Source: Tolypeutes matacus (lineage: Eukaryota > Chordata > Mammalia > Cingulata > Chlamyphoridae). From it: a DNA stretch of 64,000 bases. The notes beneath the pieces are model-generated. The model was not told where the DNA came from. It saw only the letters and a list, made by a program, of their open reading frames with translations, and made no database searches. Location: positions 10,849,485 to 10,913,484 of the forward strand of contig JAKSZT010053881.1 in the NCBI GenBank assembly GCA_026826555.1. The letters are read 5' to 3'. The position numbers were made by a program, and so were the translations under genes. Shown here piece by piece: positions 34,901 through 42,457 of the stretch (positions within the stretch are counted from its first letter, which is position 1; each line of letters begins with the position of its first letter).

Positions 34901-37759
34901 TAATCAAGATACTGCTTTTAATTTTAGTATAATTTTGATGTACATAAATAATGGAAGTACAAAAAAGTACTTTGTATATTTGGAATACTTTTAACCCCAC
35001 ACAAGTAGAGTTGAAAGTTTAGTTTTGAATGTTAACCATTGTTAAAATAGCCTTCTATATTTGATTAAATATAATTTCTATATTTGATTAAATAACTAGT
35101 TCTACCTCGTGCTAGGAAATCATTTTGAACTTTAGAATATAGGAAAACGTTAAGACGCTCCAGAATTAATTGTTTCTATATTCCCTGGAAATTATACAAG
35201 TAAAAATTGTTATGGTGACCTTTGTTTTGATCATAGACGTCCACAATGGCTCATAATATCTCATTCACCTGAGAATATGGTACTGAATAGGCAACTTTAT
35301 CCCTACTAATACACACCTTTCAGACACTCTGGCATTGTTTATAAACATTTAATCTATAGTTTGCATGCAGAGTAGCCCTGCATTAACCATTAAGCAAAAT
35401 AAGCATGAACTTAGGGCACCAAGGTAGGGGAAGCACTACAGAGTTTTTGCCCTAACTATCATGCCCTTACAGATGCTCTTACAGATGCACTTGACTTTAG
35501 TAGAAATTTTTTATAATTGTCTTTATCTGCCATGTTCAGATTTAATCTGCACTGTTAGCAAAATCATTTTCTTTTGGTTTGGTGAGTGACAAAAGTTTCT
35601 AAGTTTGTTTTGAAGGTATCTTCAGATATTATATGTGTTTCCATTCATGGTGTACGAGTTTCACTTCTGTCAAGTGTAAAACCAGTTGGCTGAGTCTGGA
35701 TAGCATTTAACTCATCAGCTGCTTTGTGTAAAAGGACCCTTAAGCTCTTTATTTTAAGCAGTGGAAAAGGCTGAGGGAAAGCCATTATTGGGTTTGTGCT
35801 TAGGACATCAGTTGGCCTTAACCCAGCCCTGCTCCAAATAGTGTAGTCTTAAAAATGACTGATACAGCAGAAAGAACTTGGGTAATTGGTATAAATATGT
35901 AAAGTATTAACCCCCTTTTTCTTGATTGCAGCTTAAATACTGATTTTCCTAATGGTTAACCATGTTGGCAATCCCACTCCAGTAAAACTTCAAAAACTAG
36001 ATTTTAACCATTCTGCTTTCAGACAAAAGCTTCAGAACCCACATAAAAATTACACATTACACACAATTGTAAGTACAGTTTCAGGCAGTTAAGAACTCCT
36101 GTTTTGGATTAGAGCAATGGAAGAGCTATCACTATTGAGATTAATTAGCTACCCAGTTTAGTAGGAAATTATAAGAAGTATTATTTATATCCATCTTATT
36201 TCCAAAAAGGATTGTAGGAAAAAAAAAAAAAGTATAATTGACAAAAAAGGATTGTAGGTAGCTTACAGAGTATAGCCTATATACCATGCAATGATATGAA
36301 AATAGGAAATGAGAAAATCAGGTTTAGGGAAAACAATTAAAGATGGAGGGTGGGGAGCACAAGATGAAGCAGTACAGGTGAACATCTAGAGACACAGTAA
36401 CATTTTCAAGCTTACAGCTCCAATAAAGACCAAGATATGAAAAGAGGATTTTACCATATTTTAGAATCTCCTGGGCCTTTTCTTTCTATTTTTCTACTTC
36501 TCTATGTCATGCTGCCTCTCTGTATGAACATTTCTTTTATTCTTCTATTCATTCTGTGTGTTCTTTCTCTCTTTTTTCTGCTTTTCATTGACTTTTCTCA
36601 TTTCACCCTTCTTCATTACTGTGCCTTCAATTGGACCATAATGTGACAACAAAATCTATTCTAAATATCTTAATTTTTTAACCCCTTTTCCTTGTTTTAA
36701 AGTCAGCTTAGTTTACATTCCCTCCATGCCCAATCTTGTCACCCTTGTGCATATAGTATTTTTTATAAACATGTTGTCCATTGTGGCCTTTCTTTTAAAA
36801 ATTATTTATTTAGGATACCACAAGTTTTATTATATGTGCATTAGTGTGTGCCTGCTGGCTAATCTTTTTTTTTTTTTTTTCTTTATTAGGGAAGTTGTGT
36901 CTTTACAGAACAATCATGCATAAAATACAGGATTCCCATATACCACCTACCACCAATACCTTGCCTTGGTGTGGAACATTTGTTAAAATTGATGATAGCA
37001 CATTTTTATAATTGTACTATTAAAGTCCATGGTTTAACTAAGGGTTTGCTGTTTGTGTAGTATTTTTTTAAATAGAATTAATTTTTTTAGAGCAGTGGTA
37101 GGTTTACAGCAAAATTATGCAGAAACTATAGAGTTCCCATTAACACCATTCCCCCATGAGCGCGCACACACACACACACACACACTTTTCCCTATTAACA
37201 TTTAGCATTAGTGTGTTACATTTGTTACAATTGATGAACCATTGTAATTAGAATTATATTATTAACTAAAGTTTATAGTTTACATTAGGGTTCATTCTTT
37301 GTGTTATATATTCTATGGCTGTTTTTTTTTTAATTTATTGTATTAAGATATATACAACCTAAAATTTCCCATTTTAACTGCTTTCAGATATACAACTCAG
37401 TAATGTTAATTGCAGTCACAATGTTGTGCTACCATCACAATCATATATCACCAAAACTTTTCCATCATCCTAAACAGAAACTCTATAACCAATAACTCCC
37501 CATTTTCCCTCTCCTTACCTGTGCCCCTGATAATCTGTAATTTATTTTCTGTCTCTATGAATTTATATATTCTAGTTATTTCATATAAGTGAGATCCTCT
37601 TATGCCTGGCTTATTTCATTCAACATGATAACTTCTGATTCATGTTTTTCACTCTTGCTTTGTATTGTACTCTTGATTATTATAGTGGACTTTTAATGCT
37701 AAGTCAATATAAGAATAATAATCCATTATTTTGCATTATTCCAGGGAGAAAATTTGTAA
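1807..37759 (+). CDS. CCDC18: CCDC18, last eleven coding exons (C-terminal 631 residues)
   Basis: Eleven exons at the positions given in the summary splice into one open frame of 1896 nt ending in TAA at 37757-37759. The product is rich in E, K, Q and L and reads as nearly continuous coiled coil through the first ten exons. The tail, encoded by the 456-nt exon, is less helical and contains a basic-serine stretch ([11 protein letters not shown]) and an acidic stretch ([10 protein letters not shown]). I recognise it from memory of the human protein, which has about 1450 residues, so the window holds roughly the last 43 percent. Human CCDC18 has been reported in centrosome and centriolar-satellite proteomics; its molecular role is poorly defined. 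No stop codon or frameshift interrupts the frame and all introns are GT-AG, so the gene looks intact. The start codon, promoter and N-terminal exons lie outside the window. Confidence 0.93.
3543..3783 (-). repeat. DAS-type tRNA-derived SINE, antisense, containing a 10-N gap
   Basis: A T-run at the left (the reversed A-tail), an attttatttatttattcattta tail motif and the reversed tRNA-like head with an intact B-box (ggttcggttcc on the minus strand) define a full-length copy. The 14-bp target duplication ctttcaaaactctt flanks it (3529-3542 and 3784-3797). Ten Ns at 3711-3720 interrupt the head, and 47 bp left of the gap are repeated exactly right of it. Confidence 0.9.
3711..3720. other. Assembly gap (10 N)
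   Basis: A run of ten Ns inside a SINE. The 47 bases at 3664-3710 recur exactly at 3721-3767, which suggests two overlapping contig ends that were not merged. Confidence 0.95.
4190..4330 (-). repeat. MIR SINE, antisense
   Basis: The segment actcatttaatcttc followed by cctcattttaagatatggaaactgaa is the reverse of the MIR core and tail. It is diverged, as expected for an ancient mammalian SINE. Confidence 0.7.
5690..5850 (+). repeat. MIR-like fragment
   Basis: The string ccagtttcctcatctgtgaa is the most conserved MIR core sequence. The flanks are too diverged to place the ends. Confidence 0.5.
6317..6480 (+). CDS. CCDC18: CCDC18 exon B (164 nt)
   Basis: The acceptor is tttttaattag/ACAAAT and the donor GCTG/gtaagt. 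The first base completes the Arg codon begun in exon A, and one base (G) carries over to exon C. It encodes [19 protein letters not shown] and following coiled coil with regular K/E alternation. Confidence 0.94.
6481..6700 (+). other. CCDC18: CCDC18 intron (220 bp)
   Basis: The shortest intron in the window. It has a consensus gtaagt donor and a ctctttccttttaacag acceptor tract. Nothing else is recognised in it. Confidence 0.85.
6701..6914 (+). CDS. CCDC18: CCDC18 exon C (214 nt)
   Basis: The acceptor is ccttttaacag/TGAAAG and the donor CTTAG/gtgagt. It joins G+TG as Val and leaves AG for the next Arg. It encodes [18 protein letters not shown] and a long helix ([20 protein letters not shown]) with clean leucine heptads. 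Confidence 0.95.
7068..7125 (+). repeat. 5'-truncated DAS dimer SINE tail
   Basis: The run caaacagtgaggggatgggg followed by agaaataaataaataaaa, then ctttaaaaaaaaa, matches the 3' tail of the dimeric SINEs at 60.5 and 63.0 kb. The tRNA-like heads are missing. Confidence 0.65.
7560..8850 (+). repeat. L2 LINE 3' region, split by an L1
   Basis: Left part: tacctgcttaaactttctaa then tggcctccccc and aataaaaatccaggctcct. Right part: ggggtcctccctgaccaccg, agaatgtaaactccatgaga, and a 3' end near caataaatatttgctgattg. These are consecutive blocks of the L2 3' end in sense orientation, with an L1 inserted between them. Confidence 0.75.
7841..8563 (+). mobile_element. 5'-truncated L1 (ORF2 C-terminus plus 3' UTR)
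   Basis: The plus strand encodes the end of L1 ORF2: the block matching [18 protein letters not shown] and then GTLIHCWWE, with frame breaks. An L1 3' UTR follows, ending in an A-rich stretch near 8555. It is about 0.7 kb, non-functional, and inserted into an L2. Confidence 0.85.
9777..9876 (+). CDS. CCDC18: CCDC18 exon D (100 nt)
   Basis: The acceptor is gataaattgcag/AGAATG and the donor GCTCAA/gtaaat. It starts by completing an Arg codon and ends in phase 0. It encodes [20 protein letters not shown] then [13 protein letters not shown], coiled coil. Confidence 0.94.
9877..10458 (+). other. CCDC18: CCDC18 intron (582 bp)
   Basis: AT-rich sequence ending in a tgttacttttgtatttag acceptor. No repeat or RNA gene is recognised. 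Confidence 0.75.
10459..10575 (+). CDS. CCDC18: CCDC18 exon E (117 nt)
   Basis: The acceptor is tttgtatttag/GTAACA and the donor AAACAG/gtaagt, phase 0 to phase 0, 39 codons. It encodes [20 protein letters not shown] and then [20 protein letters not shown] dimeric SINE begins about 25-30 nt beyond the donor. Confidence 0.95.
10604..10970 (-). repeat. Dimeric DAS-type SINE, antisense
   Basis: Two reversed tRNA-like units, with heads near 10735-10795 and 10890-10970, are separated by a spacer and preceded by the reversed A/T-rich tail. B-boxes are recognisable on the minus strand. An imperfect target duplication (aaaattatgcatttta and aaaaattacacatttta) flanks it. Confidence 0.85.
11330..11794 (-). 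repeat. ERVL-like LTR, minus strand
   Basis: The same family as the LTRs at 12643, 38499 and 43673. Shared blocks include ctgtcacatggcaaggac, ataaaggactcttgtaatag and gaacatgtttttctggggta. The sense direction is judged minus because sister copies carry a TATA-like box and AATAAA on that strand. Ends are approximate. Confidence 0.6.
12076..12219 (+). CDS. CCDC18: CCDC18 exon F (144 nt)
   Basis: The acceptor is taacgttcag/ATAGAA and the donor GAAACT/gtaagc, 48 codons in phase 0. It encodes [20 protein letters not shown] then [20 protein letters not shown], coiled coil. Confidence 0.95.
12643..13263 (-). mobile_element. Solo ERVL-like LTR with 5-bp target duplication
   Basis: The 621-bp element begins TGTGTTAGTC and ends CTGCTACA, the TG...CA ends of an LTR. 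It is flanked by a perfect 5-bp repeat, CTTTG, at 12638-12642 and 13264-13268. Read on the minus strand it has a TATA-like ctatataaatgg and downstream an AATAAA (ccaaataaataccc), which sets its sense direction. No internal proviral sequence is attached. Confidence 0.8.
13420..15010 (-). repeat. A-tailed 1.5-kb retroposon family, copy A
   Basis: The left edge is T-rich (reversed A-tail) followed by ttaaagaagctttagattac, the reverse of the family 3' end. The body matches the reverse complement of the copy at 57590-59035, including the gcccttgatatt and atggtctg blocks near 14700-14740. It is the longest copy here. No long open frame of its own is evident. The right end is uncertain because A/T-rich DNA continues to about 15130. 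Confidence 0.6.
15228..16070 (-). repeat. A-tailed retroposon family, copy B, with internal inversion
   Basis: Positions 15228-15510 are the family 3' end in antisense. From about 15600 to 16070 the body runs in sense, ending at gatcctgataca, which is about where the antisense part stops. The orientation switch, with a breakpoint shared by both arms, is the pattern expected from twin-primed L1-type insertion. Confidence 0.6.
16050..16240 (+). repeat. L2 3' end
   Basis: The blocks atctcccccactaaaataga, ggtcactgctatatccttag and caataaatatttgttgggtt are the L2 3' terminus in sense orientation. Confidence 0.7.
16966..17169 (+). CDS. CCDC18: CCDC18 exon G (204 nt)
   Basis: The acceptor is tgtgctttttag/GCTATG and the donor GAGAAA/gtaatt, 68 codons in phase 0. 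It encodes [20 protein letters not shown] and then [19 protein letters not shown]. The glutamine- and arginine-rich middle ([16 protein letters not shown]) continues the coiled coil. Confidence 0.95.
17277..18837 (-). mobile_element. Older L1, 3' end and ORF2 C-terminus
   Basis: The antisense L1 3' UTR (aacaatcatgcataaaacac, gattcccatataccactc) is followed by reversed ORF2 C-terminal sequence with many breaks. It is interrupted by a pair of SINEs and then by the full-length L1 at 18853. The same element resumes at 25385 beyond that insertion. Confidence 0.85.
18162..18409 (-). repeat. Tandem pair of DAS-type SINE units, antisense
   Basis: Two reversed tRNA-like heads (ending ccacatccgcttccct near 18276 and ccacatcggctccactcc near 18410), each preceded by a T-rich spacer, lie head to tail within the older L1. 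They look like the two halves of one dimeric element. Confidence 0.75.
18939..22748 (-). pseudogene. L1 ORF2 (endonuclease and reverse transcriptase), frameshifted
   Basis: Minus-strand pieces in order resemble L1 ORF2p: N-terminal endonuclease ([20 protein letters not shown] then CCLQETHL), linker, RT with [15 protein letters not shown] and the catalytic FADD (codons at 20645-20656), then the cysteine-containing C-terminal part ([14 protein letters not shown]). At least six frameshifts or stops split it. One lies at a run of six Gs at 20797-20802, just upstream of the FADD motif. The length matches the usual ORF2 of about 1275 codons. Confidence 0.92.
22967..23710 (-). pseudogene. L1 ORF1 (RNA-binding chaperone), disrupted
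   Basis: Two minus-strand pieces: an N-terminal coiled coil ([19 protein letters not shown]) and, after a frame break near 23400-23450, the RRM ([19 protein letters not shown]) and C-terminal domain ([18 protein letters not shown]). This is the usual ORF1p domain order. The break means no full ORF1p is encoded. The start may lie a little upstream. Confidence 0.88.
24535..24976 (+). repeat. Dimeric DAS SINE inside the L1 5' UTR
   Basis: Two tRNA-like units in tandem, at about 24540-24620 with an A-box-like tggctcaaatgg and B-box ggttcgatccc, and about 24764-24830 with B-box-like gatcgaatcc. They are followed by the aaataaataaatcttt tail. The target duplication aaccgccatgtg is perfect (24523-24534 and 24977-24988). 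The orientation opposes the host L1. Confidence 0.92.
25350..25359 (-). promoter_or_regulatory. YY1-type site at the L1 5' end
   Basis: The minus strand reads aagatggcgg, the core of the YY1 consensus, within about 20 bases of the L1 5' terminus. L1 promoters in other mammals have a YY1 site at the same place, where it directs accurate initiation. Confidence 0.7.
25385..25860 (-). mobile_element. Older L1, continuation beyond the full-length insertion
   Basis: Continues the reversed ORF2 sequence that was cut at 18837 (ttttgagttgatttttgta, cagttggacatatatgtg). It contains a SINE at 25621-25808 and ends near gtaccatgtttagc. Confidence 0.85.
25621..25808 (-). repeat. DAS-type SINE, antisense
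   Basis: Full-length reversed monomer with a long tail. A perfect 16-bp target duplication, gattccattgttttat, lies at 25605-25620 and 25809-25824. Confidence 0.93.
26338..26519 (-). repeat. DAS-type SINE, antisense
   Basis: A reversed copy nearly identical to the one at 25621. The target duplication cctaactatgtt lies at 26326-26337 and 26522-26533. Confidence 0.92.
27349..27450 (+). repeat. Short DAS-type SINE monomer
   Basis: One tRNA-like unit (gatgtggctcaaatggttgg, B-box ggtttgatcccc) directly followed by an A-tail, without the longer body. A perfect 13-bp target duplication, gaaagcaatacta, lies at 27336-27348 and 27451-27463. Similar short copies lie at 39481, 42350, 46366 and 53980. 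Confidence 0.92.
27648..27785 (+). CDS. CCDC18: CCDC18 exon H (138 nt)
   Basis: The acceptor is gtcattttaaag/GAAGCT and the donor CGGGAG/gtaaag, 46 codons in phase 0. It encodes [20 protein letters not shown] then [20 protein letters not shown]. It directly continues the SKEK end of exon G. Confidence 0.94.
27786..29874 (+). other. CCDC18: CCDC18 intron (2.1 kb)
   Basis: Contains a MIR (about 27945-28160). The remainder is AT-rich unique sequence without recognised elements, ending in a ttttccaattttggggctatacag acceptor. Confidence 0.75.
27945..28160 (+). repeat. MIR SINE
   Basis: Nearly full length in sense: gtggggttaagagctca, gtttcaaatcccagctc, gcagccttgggtaagttatt and gtgaggattaattgaatta occur in MIR order. 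Confidence 0.8.
29875..30075 (+). CDS. CCDC18: CCDC18 exon I (201 nt)
   Basis: The acceptor is ggggctatacag/ATGATT and the donor ATTAAA/gtaagt, 67 codons in phase 0. It encodes [20 protein letters not shown] then [19 protein letters not shown], coiled coil. The leading ATG is internal, not a start. Confidence 0.95.
30562..30842 (+). repeat. Dimeric DAS-type SINE
   Basis: Two tRNA-like units (B-boxes ggtttggttcc and ggttcaatccc) are separated by an A/C-rich spacer and followed by an A-tail. The 12-bp target duplication aatttaacattg is perfect. Confidence 0.9.
32315..32543 (-). repeat. Dimeric DAS-type SINE, antisense
   Basis: A T-run of about 26 then two reversed tRNA-like units, each with a recognisable B-box (gggattgaacctggg and ggaccgaacctggg). 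The flanks contain a short partial repeat of tacactt/tatactt. Confidence 0.85.
33210..33251 (-). repeat. MIR-like remnant at an exon acceptor
   Basis: The string tattgagtacctactgtgta followed by ccaatttttctatag resembles the reversed MIR 3' end. If so, the polypyrimidine tract and AG of exon J lie in MIR-derived DNA. It is short and diverged, so the identification is tentative. Confidence 0.4.
33252..33707 (+). CDS. CCDC18: CCDC18 exon J (456 nt)
   Basis: The acceptor is tttttctatag/GAATCA and the donor ACTCAG/gtatgt, 152 codons in phase 0. It begins [20 protein letters not shown], ending the coiled coil. It continues with a proline-rich linker ([11 protein letters not shown]), a basic-serine segment ([11 protein letters not shown]), an acidic segment ([13 protein letters not shown]) and a conserved-looking C-terminal helix ([16 protein letters not shown]). 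It ends with AGAGLTQ. Confidence 0.95.
34320..34900 (+). repeat. L2 LINE, RT region
   Basis: Sense-strand blocks aaagtcacaaatgattcctt, ttgacagtacccatttcctc and ctggtcctcctcttattcct correspond to the L2 RT region. The copy is old and degraded. Confidence 0.55.
36880..37640 (-). mobile_element. L1 3' ends, antisense (two fragments)
   Basis: Positions 36880-37060 carry aacaatcatgcataaaatac and gattcccatataccacc, the younger L1 3' end. Positions 37065-37640 carry an older L1M-type 3' end (gagcagtggtaggtttacag, cattagtgtgttacatttg) with a CA repeat. They end about 100 bp before the terminal CCDC18 exon. Confidence 0.75.
37745..37759 (+). CDS. CCDC18: CCDC18 terminal coding segment (GENL, stop)
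   Basis: After ttattccag the frame reads GGA GAA AAT TTG TAA, in phase 0 with exon J. The human protein, from memory, ends GENV, so Gly-Glu-Asn plus a hydrophobic residue is conserved. Only four codons lie here, so the exon is mostly 3' UTR. Confidence 0.9.
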   Translation, partial: GENL

Positions 37760-37895
37760 TTAAAAGAAGATGTTGATGTGATGAAAAATGGAATTTTGGC
37801 TACCGTGCTGTGTTTACTTAATTATATGTATCTCATACTTCATAGAGGCTGTTATTTTATTGCTTTTGAATAAATTTTATATTTCAATCTTTTTA
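37760..37895 (+). promoter_or_regulatory. CCDC18: CCDC18 3' UTR and poly(A) signal
   Basis: A canonical AATAAA lies at 37869-37874, about 110 nt after the stop, giving a predicted 3' UTR near 130 nt. The cleavage site is inferred. Confidence 0.7.
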
Positions 37896-38498
37896 AAGAA
37901 AACTCTTCTAAAACTTGATTATATTTTTAGTAAAAATTAATTTATTATTTTTGGTTTAAATTTGCTGCTTTCTTTGTCATTGTTTTTTTATCTAAAAATC
38001 ATTGTTAAATGTGTAATAAGTACATTGAGTAATTCATATTTTCAATGAGACTATCAAATTGCTTGATTATTTTTCTAATACTTAAATTTAAAAATTAATG
38101 ATAGGAATTTAGAGTCCATTTTAGCCCAGTTTCATAACTGTATTAATAATGGCTCATTTTTATTGAGTGCTTACTACAGGCACTGTTCTAAGCACATATT
38201 TATAAATTTTTAATAAAAATATTTTAAATAGAAATAATTTATTTTTAAAAATTATTTCAGAATTCCTTATTCTGAAATACTACAGACACTATTTTAGGTA
38301 CTTTATATATATATATTTTTTAAACTCTTTATTCTGAAACACTTTCAAACTTACAGGACAGTTACAGAAATACACAAACCCCATACAGAAGACTCCAACA
38401 TACCCTTATCCCCCCAGATACTCATATTCACCAATTTAAACATTTTGCCACATTTGCTTTATCATTCTATCTATCCATCAATCATTCTATCTATCCAC
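37896..38498 (+). other. Intergenic AT-rich DNA
   Basis: Downstream of CCDC18. It contains a MIR fragment near 38140-38215 (reversed, gcttactacaggcactgttc) and an L1-like antisense piece near 38320-38420. No gene is recognised. Confidence 0.6.
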
Positions 38499-39319
38499 TG
38501 TTTCAGTTTGCTAAAAGCTAATGGGAACAATTTACCAAAAATGTATTGGCTTTTATAATGGGAATTTATTAGGTTAAAAGCTTACAGTTCAGGGAAGCGG
38601 CTGTGGCTCAATCAGTAGGGCTCCCGTTTACCATATGGGAGGCCCCGGGTTCGGTTCCCGGGGCCTCCTGGTGAAGGCAAGCCCACCTGCACGGCGTGGT
38701 TAGCTGACCCAGCGAGCACAAGCAGCAAGGGGGGGATAAATGAATAAATAAATAAAATCTTTTTTAAAAAAAGCTTACTGTTCTGAGGCTGTGAAAATGT
38801 CCAAATCAAGGCATCATCAGAGATGCTGTCTCACTGAAGATCAGGTGCTAAAAATCCTGGACTCCTGCCACGTGGCAAGACACAATGGCAGTTCTGCCAG
38901 TCTGGGTTTCTGTCGCCGCCTCCAGGTTTACTTCCTCCCTGAGCTTAGCTGAGGGCAATCAGGTATATGGTTAGTCCCTCCTCTTTCCTCTGGACCTTGT
39001 CTCTTCCAGCCTCTCAGGTGCCTCTTTCTGTGCCTCTGTGCTCTATGATTCCAGCCTCTGACCTCTCATACCTCACCTCTCAGAGTTTTTCTGTCTTTGC
39101 CACTTTTTTTCTGTGTGTCTGCTGCTTTTAGTCCTCCATTTATAAAGGACTCCAGAAAGAGGGCCAAGACCCACTTTGGGTCACACCTCACTGAAGTAAT
39201 CCAATCAGAGATCCCCCAGCTGAAGCCAATCCAATCAAAGGATCCCACTCCCACTGGAATGGATCAGCTTCAAGAACATGGTCTTTTCCAGAATCCACAA
39301 AAAGGTTCAAACTGTCACA
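38499..39319 (-). mobile_element. ERVL-like LTR carrying a SINE
   Basis: Starts TGTTTCAGTT and ends GTCACA on the plus strand. On the minus strand it has a TATA-like ctttataaatgg and a downstream AATAAA (cctaataaattccc). A DAS SINE splits it at 38591-38770. A flanking 5-bp target duplication is not clear. Confidence 0.7.
38591..38770 (+). repeat. DAS-type SINE nested in the LTR
   Basis: A full-length monomer with body (gcggctgtggctcaatcagt, B-box ggttcggttccc, agcaagggggggataaatg, A-rich tail). The target duplication aagcttacagttc (38578-38590) and aagcttactgttc (38771-38783) differs at one base. Confidence 0.92.
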
Positions 39320-39480
39320 CTACCAATCTGTCTTTTTATTTATCAGTTCATTTTCTGAGCACTTCAGTTTATCATGCTCCTTCAACACTTAATACTGCCA
39401 TGTACATTTCCTAAGAACAAGAATATTCACTTATTTATCCACCATAAGTGCAGTTATCAAGATCAGGAAATTTAGCACTG

Positions 39481-39580
39481 GGGGACGGATGTGGCTCAAA
39501 TGGTTGGGCGTCCGTCTCCCATATGGAGGGACCCGGGTTCGATAACCGGGACCTCCCAGTAAAAAAAAAAAAAAAAAAAA
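39481..39580 (+). repeat. Short DAS-type SINE monomer
   Basis: One tRNA-like unit and an A-tail. The 14-bp target duplication gaaatttagc(a)(c/t)tg has one mismatch, at 39467-39480 and 39581-39594. Confidence 0.9.
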
Positions 39581-39709
39581 GAAATTTAGCATTGATATAA
39601 AGCTCAGTCTATATTCCAGTTTTTCCTATGTCTGAATAATGTCCTTTTGAACTTTCTCTCCTCCCTTTTTGGATCCTGTCCAGGATCTTGTATTGCTTTA
39701 ATTGTCATT

Positions 39710-41650
39710 GTCTCTCTAGTTGCTCTTTCTTTCTTTTCTTTTTTTAATCATGGGAACATATATACAATGTGAACTCCCCGTCTCTACCACTCCCAAGCCA
39801 GTGGGATTAATCACATTCAGTGGGATTAATCACATTCACTATGTTGTGATAACCTCACCACCTCCCATTAGTAAAACTTTCCCGTCTCCCCAAACAGATA
39901 CCCTATACCCATTTTGCATTAACTCCCTTTCCCCTGGCCCTCACCCCTCCCAACCTGTACTCTAATTTCTGTCTCTATGAGTTTGTGTATTCTCCAATAT
40001 TTTCTTTGTAGTTTCAGTGGAACTACATGGAGTTACATTTAACATCCTTAATCTGTAACAGTCTCATTTGCTTTGATACCATCTTAACTTCAGTAGTATA
40101 CACAAACTATGTTCCTATACTCCTCTGTTCCTTCATCTTCATGTCGTTTTTGTTACAAATTACTTGTTTATACATTGTGTCCAAAACCACTAATTTATCA
40201 TTGCATTTTATGCATTTGCCTTTTACAACCTGTAGGAAGTAAAAAGTAGAGTTACAAACCAAAAATACAATAGTAGTAGCATTTATATTCATTCCTGTTC
40301 TTACCCTTACTGGAGATCTATATTTTTTCATGCAGCGTCAATCTGTTTTCTATTGTACGTTCTTTGCAACTTGCAGAACTCTTCTTTGCATCTCTTGTAG
40401 GGTTGGTATAGTGTTGACAAACTCCCTCAACTTTTGTTTATCTGGGAATGTCTTGATCTCTCCCTCATTTTTGAAAGACAGTTTTGCTGGATATAGAATA
40501 CTTGTTTAGCAGTTTTTTGCTTTCAGCATTTTGTCTTCCCACTGCCTACTTGCTTCCACATATCTTATTGAGACTCCCTTGTACATGACATGCTGCTTCT
40601 CCCTTTGCAGCTTCAGAATTCGCTCTTTATCTTTGGCATTCAACAGTTTGCCATGGTGTGGTTCTGTCTAGGTTTATCTTGCTTGGAGATAGTTGAGCAT
40701 CTTGGATGTGTATATCCATGTCTTGTTAAATACAGGAGGTTTCAGTCATTATTTCTTTGAATATTCTCTCTGCTCTTTTTCTCTCTTTCCTCTCCTTCTG
40801 GGACTCCCACAATGCATATATTTATACACTTGATGATTTCCCATTGTTCCTCAGTCTCTGTTCACTCTTCTTCATTCTTTCTTCCCTCTGATTCTCAGAC
40901 TGGATGATTTCAATTGTCTTATCTTCAAGCTCACTGGTACTTTCTTCTGCCAGCTCCAATCTGCTGTTGAACTCCTTATATGTTACTGTGGTCTTTAGCT
41001 CTGCTTGGTTTCTTTTCATAATTTCCATTTCTCTATTGATATTCTTATGTTCCTCTATCATTTTTTCCTGATTTCCTTTAGTTCTTAGTCCATGTTTTCC
41101 TTTAGCTTTCTGAGCATATTTGGGACCATTTTCTTAAAGGCTTTATTTGATATGTTCCTGGTCAGGTCCTCCTCGTTGATGGTTTCTAATGCTTTAATTT
41201 TCCCCTTTGCCTGGGCCATCACATCCTGCTTCTTTGTGTGTTTTGTAATTTTTTGTTGAAATGTGGACGTTTTTGTATTTTAATGTGTTATCACTGGAAA
41301 TTAGACTTTGAGGCATGTCTCTTAGGCCACATACCCCTGGATTTTGGAGCACTAGGCCCTTATAGCCCACGCTGGCACCAGTAACTCAGGTTACAGTCCT
41401 CACTGCTGCCTGCCATGTGGTTGGGGGGTTGAGATGGTAGCTGCTGCATGGAGGATAAAATTCAATATTTATTGCAGTTTAGTAGCCTATTCCTCCAGCT
41501 CTTTCTTGGATGTTGCAGTGTTCCACTAGACTCTGGGGTTTCAAGATAATTAATTCAGATAGTTACTGCTAGTTCAATAGTTCTTTTGGTAGAAGGCCTG
41601 ATTCCTACAGTTCCCCACCTGGATACCAACATTTTAAAAAAAATTTATAT
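39710..41650 (-). mobile_element. Antisense L1 or HAL1-like element (3' piece, ORF1, 5' UTR)
   Basis: Positions 39710-40010 are an antisense L1 3' piece. From 40020 the minus strand shows an inter-ORF-like segment, then decayed ORF1 (about 40400-41060, coiled-coil codons such as FNSRLELAEESTSELEDK) and a 5' UTR to about 41650. No ORF2 is seen between, which would fit a half-L1, but deletion of ORF2 is equally possible. Confidence 0.6.
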
Positions 41651-42349
41651 ATACTTGGCAGCCAGACCTTTTAGGGCTGTTAGATTCAGGAGATGAACTG
41701 ACATTACTACTAGGGTCCCAAAATGCCATCACTTTTCTCTTGGTTGGAGTGGAGGCTTATGAAATCCAAGTGATAAATGGAGTCCTGGCCCAGGCATATT
41801 TCACAGTGGGTTTAAAGGTCCACTCCTCCACCTGGTGGTCATTTCCCTCATCTCTGTGTACATATTTGGGATGCACATACTTAGCAGCTTGAGACAGCAA
41901 AAGTAGAGTAAGAAACAGTTGAGTCAGGTGGCCTGGGGAAAAAGCTCACCTACTTTACATCCTGCAGAGGAACACCTGGGAGAGGAGGAAATAGGTCTCC
42001 AGGGAAATAGGATATTCAAACTCCTGTAAACAGGAAACTTCTCAGGCCACTAGCAAACACAAACTCAGGACAAGACACAGACCCAGAAAAGACAGGGGGA
42101 CCCTGCACTTTGCATTCACCTTGATGGACATTCTTGATAGGAGAGCTGACACTCAAGAGAATTTTTGTCATATCATTAGCTGGATACAAACTCAAGAAAG
42201 AGACAGTTCAGGGAGTAAATCCCAGAGTTAACATTTTAAAATATTAAAATGTACAGCATGCAACAAATGATCACAAGATAAACAGGAAATGATGGCCCAT
42301 CCAAAGGAAGAAGATGAAAATCCAGAACTTCAGTCAAGACCAGACTGTG

Positions 42350-42457
42350 GGGAAACAGATGTGACTCAAGCAGTTGAGTGTTGAGCTCCCCTATACCATA
42401 TGGAGGACCTGGGTTCGATCCCTGGGACCTCCTGGTAAAAAAAAAAAAAAAAAAAAA
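42350..42457 (+). repeat. Short DAS-type SINE monomer
   Basis: One tRNA-like unit with B-box ggttcgatccc and an A-tail of about 20, inserted in the L1 5' UTR. The flanking duplication is not clear. Confidence 0.8.

Larger units (their letters stand above)
33708..37744 (+). other. CCDC18: CCDC18 last intron (4.0 kb)
   Basis: Contains L2-derived sequence (about 34320-34900), antisense L1 3' ends (36880-37640) and a CA microsatellite at about 37163-37186. The stretch 34900-36870 is AT-rich without recognised elements. The acceptor is tgcattattccag. Confidence 0.75.
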
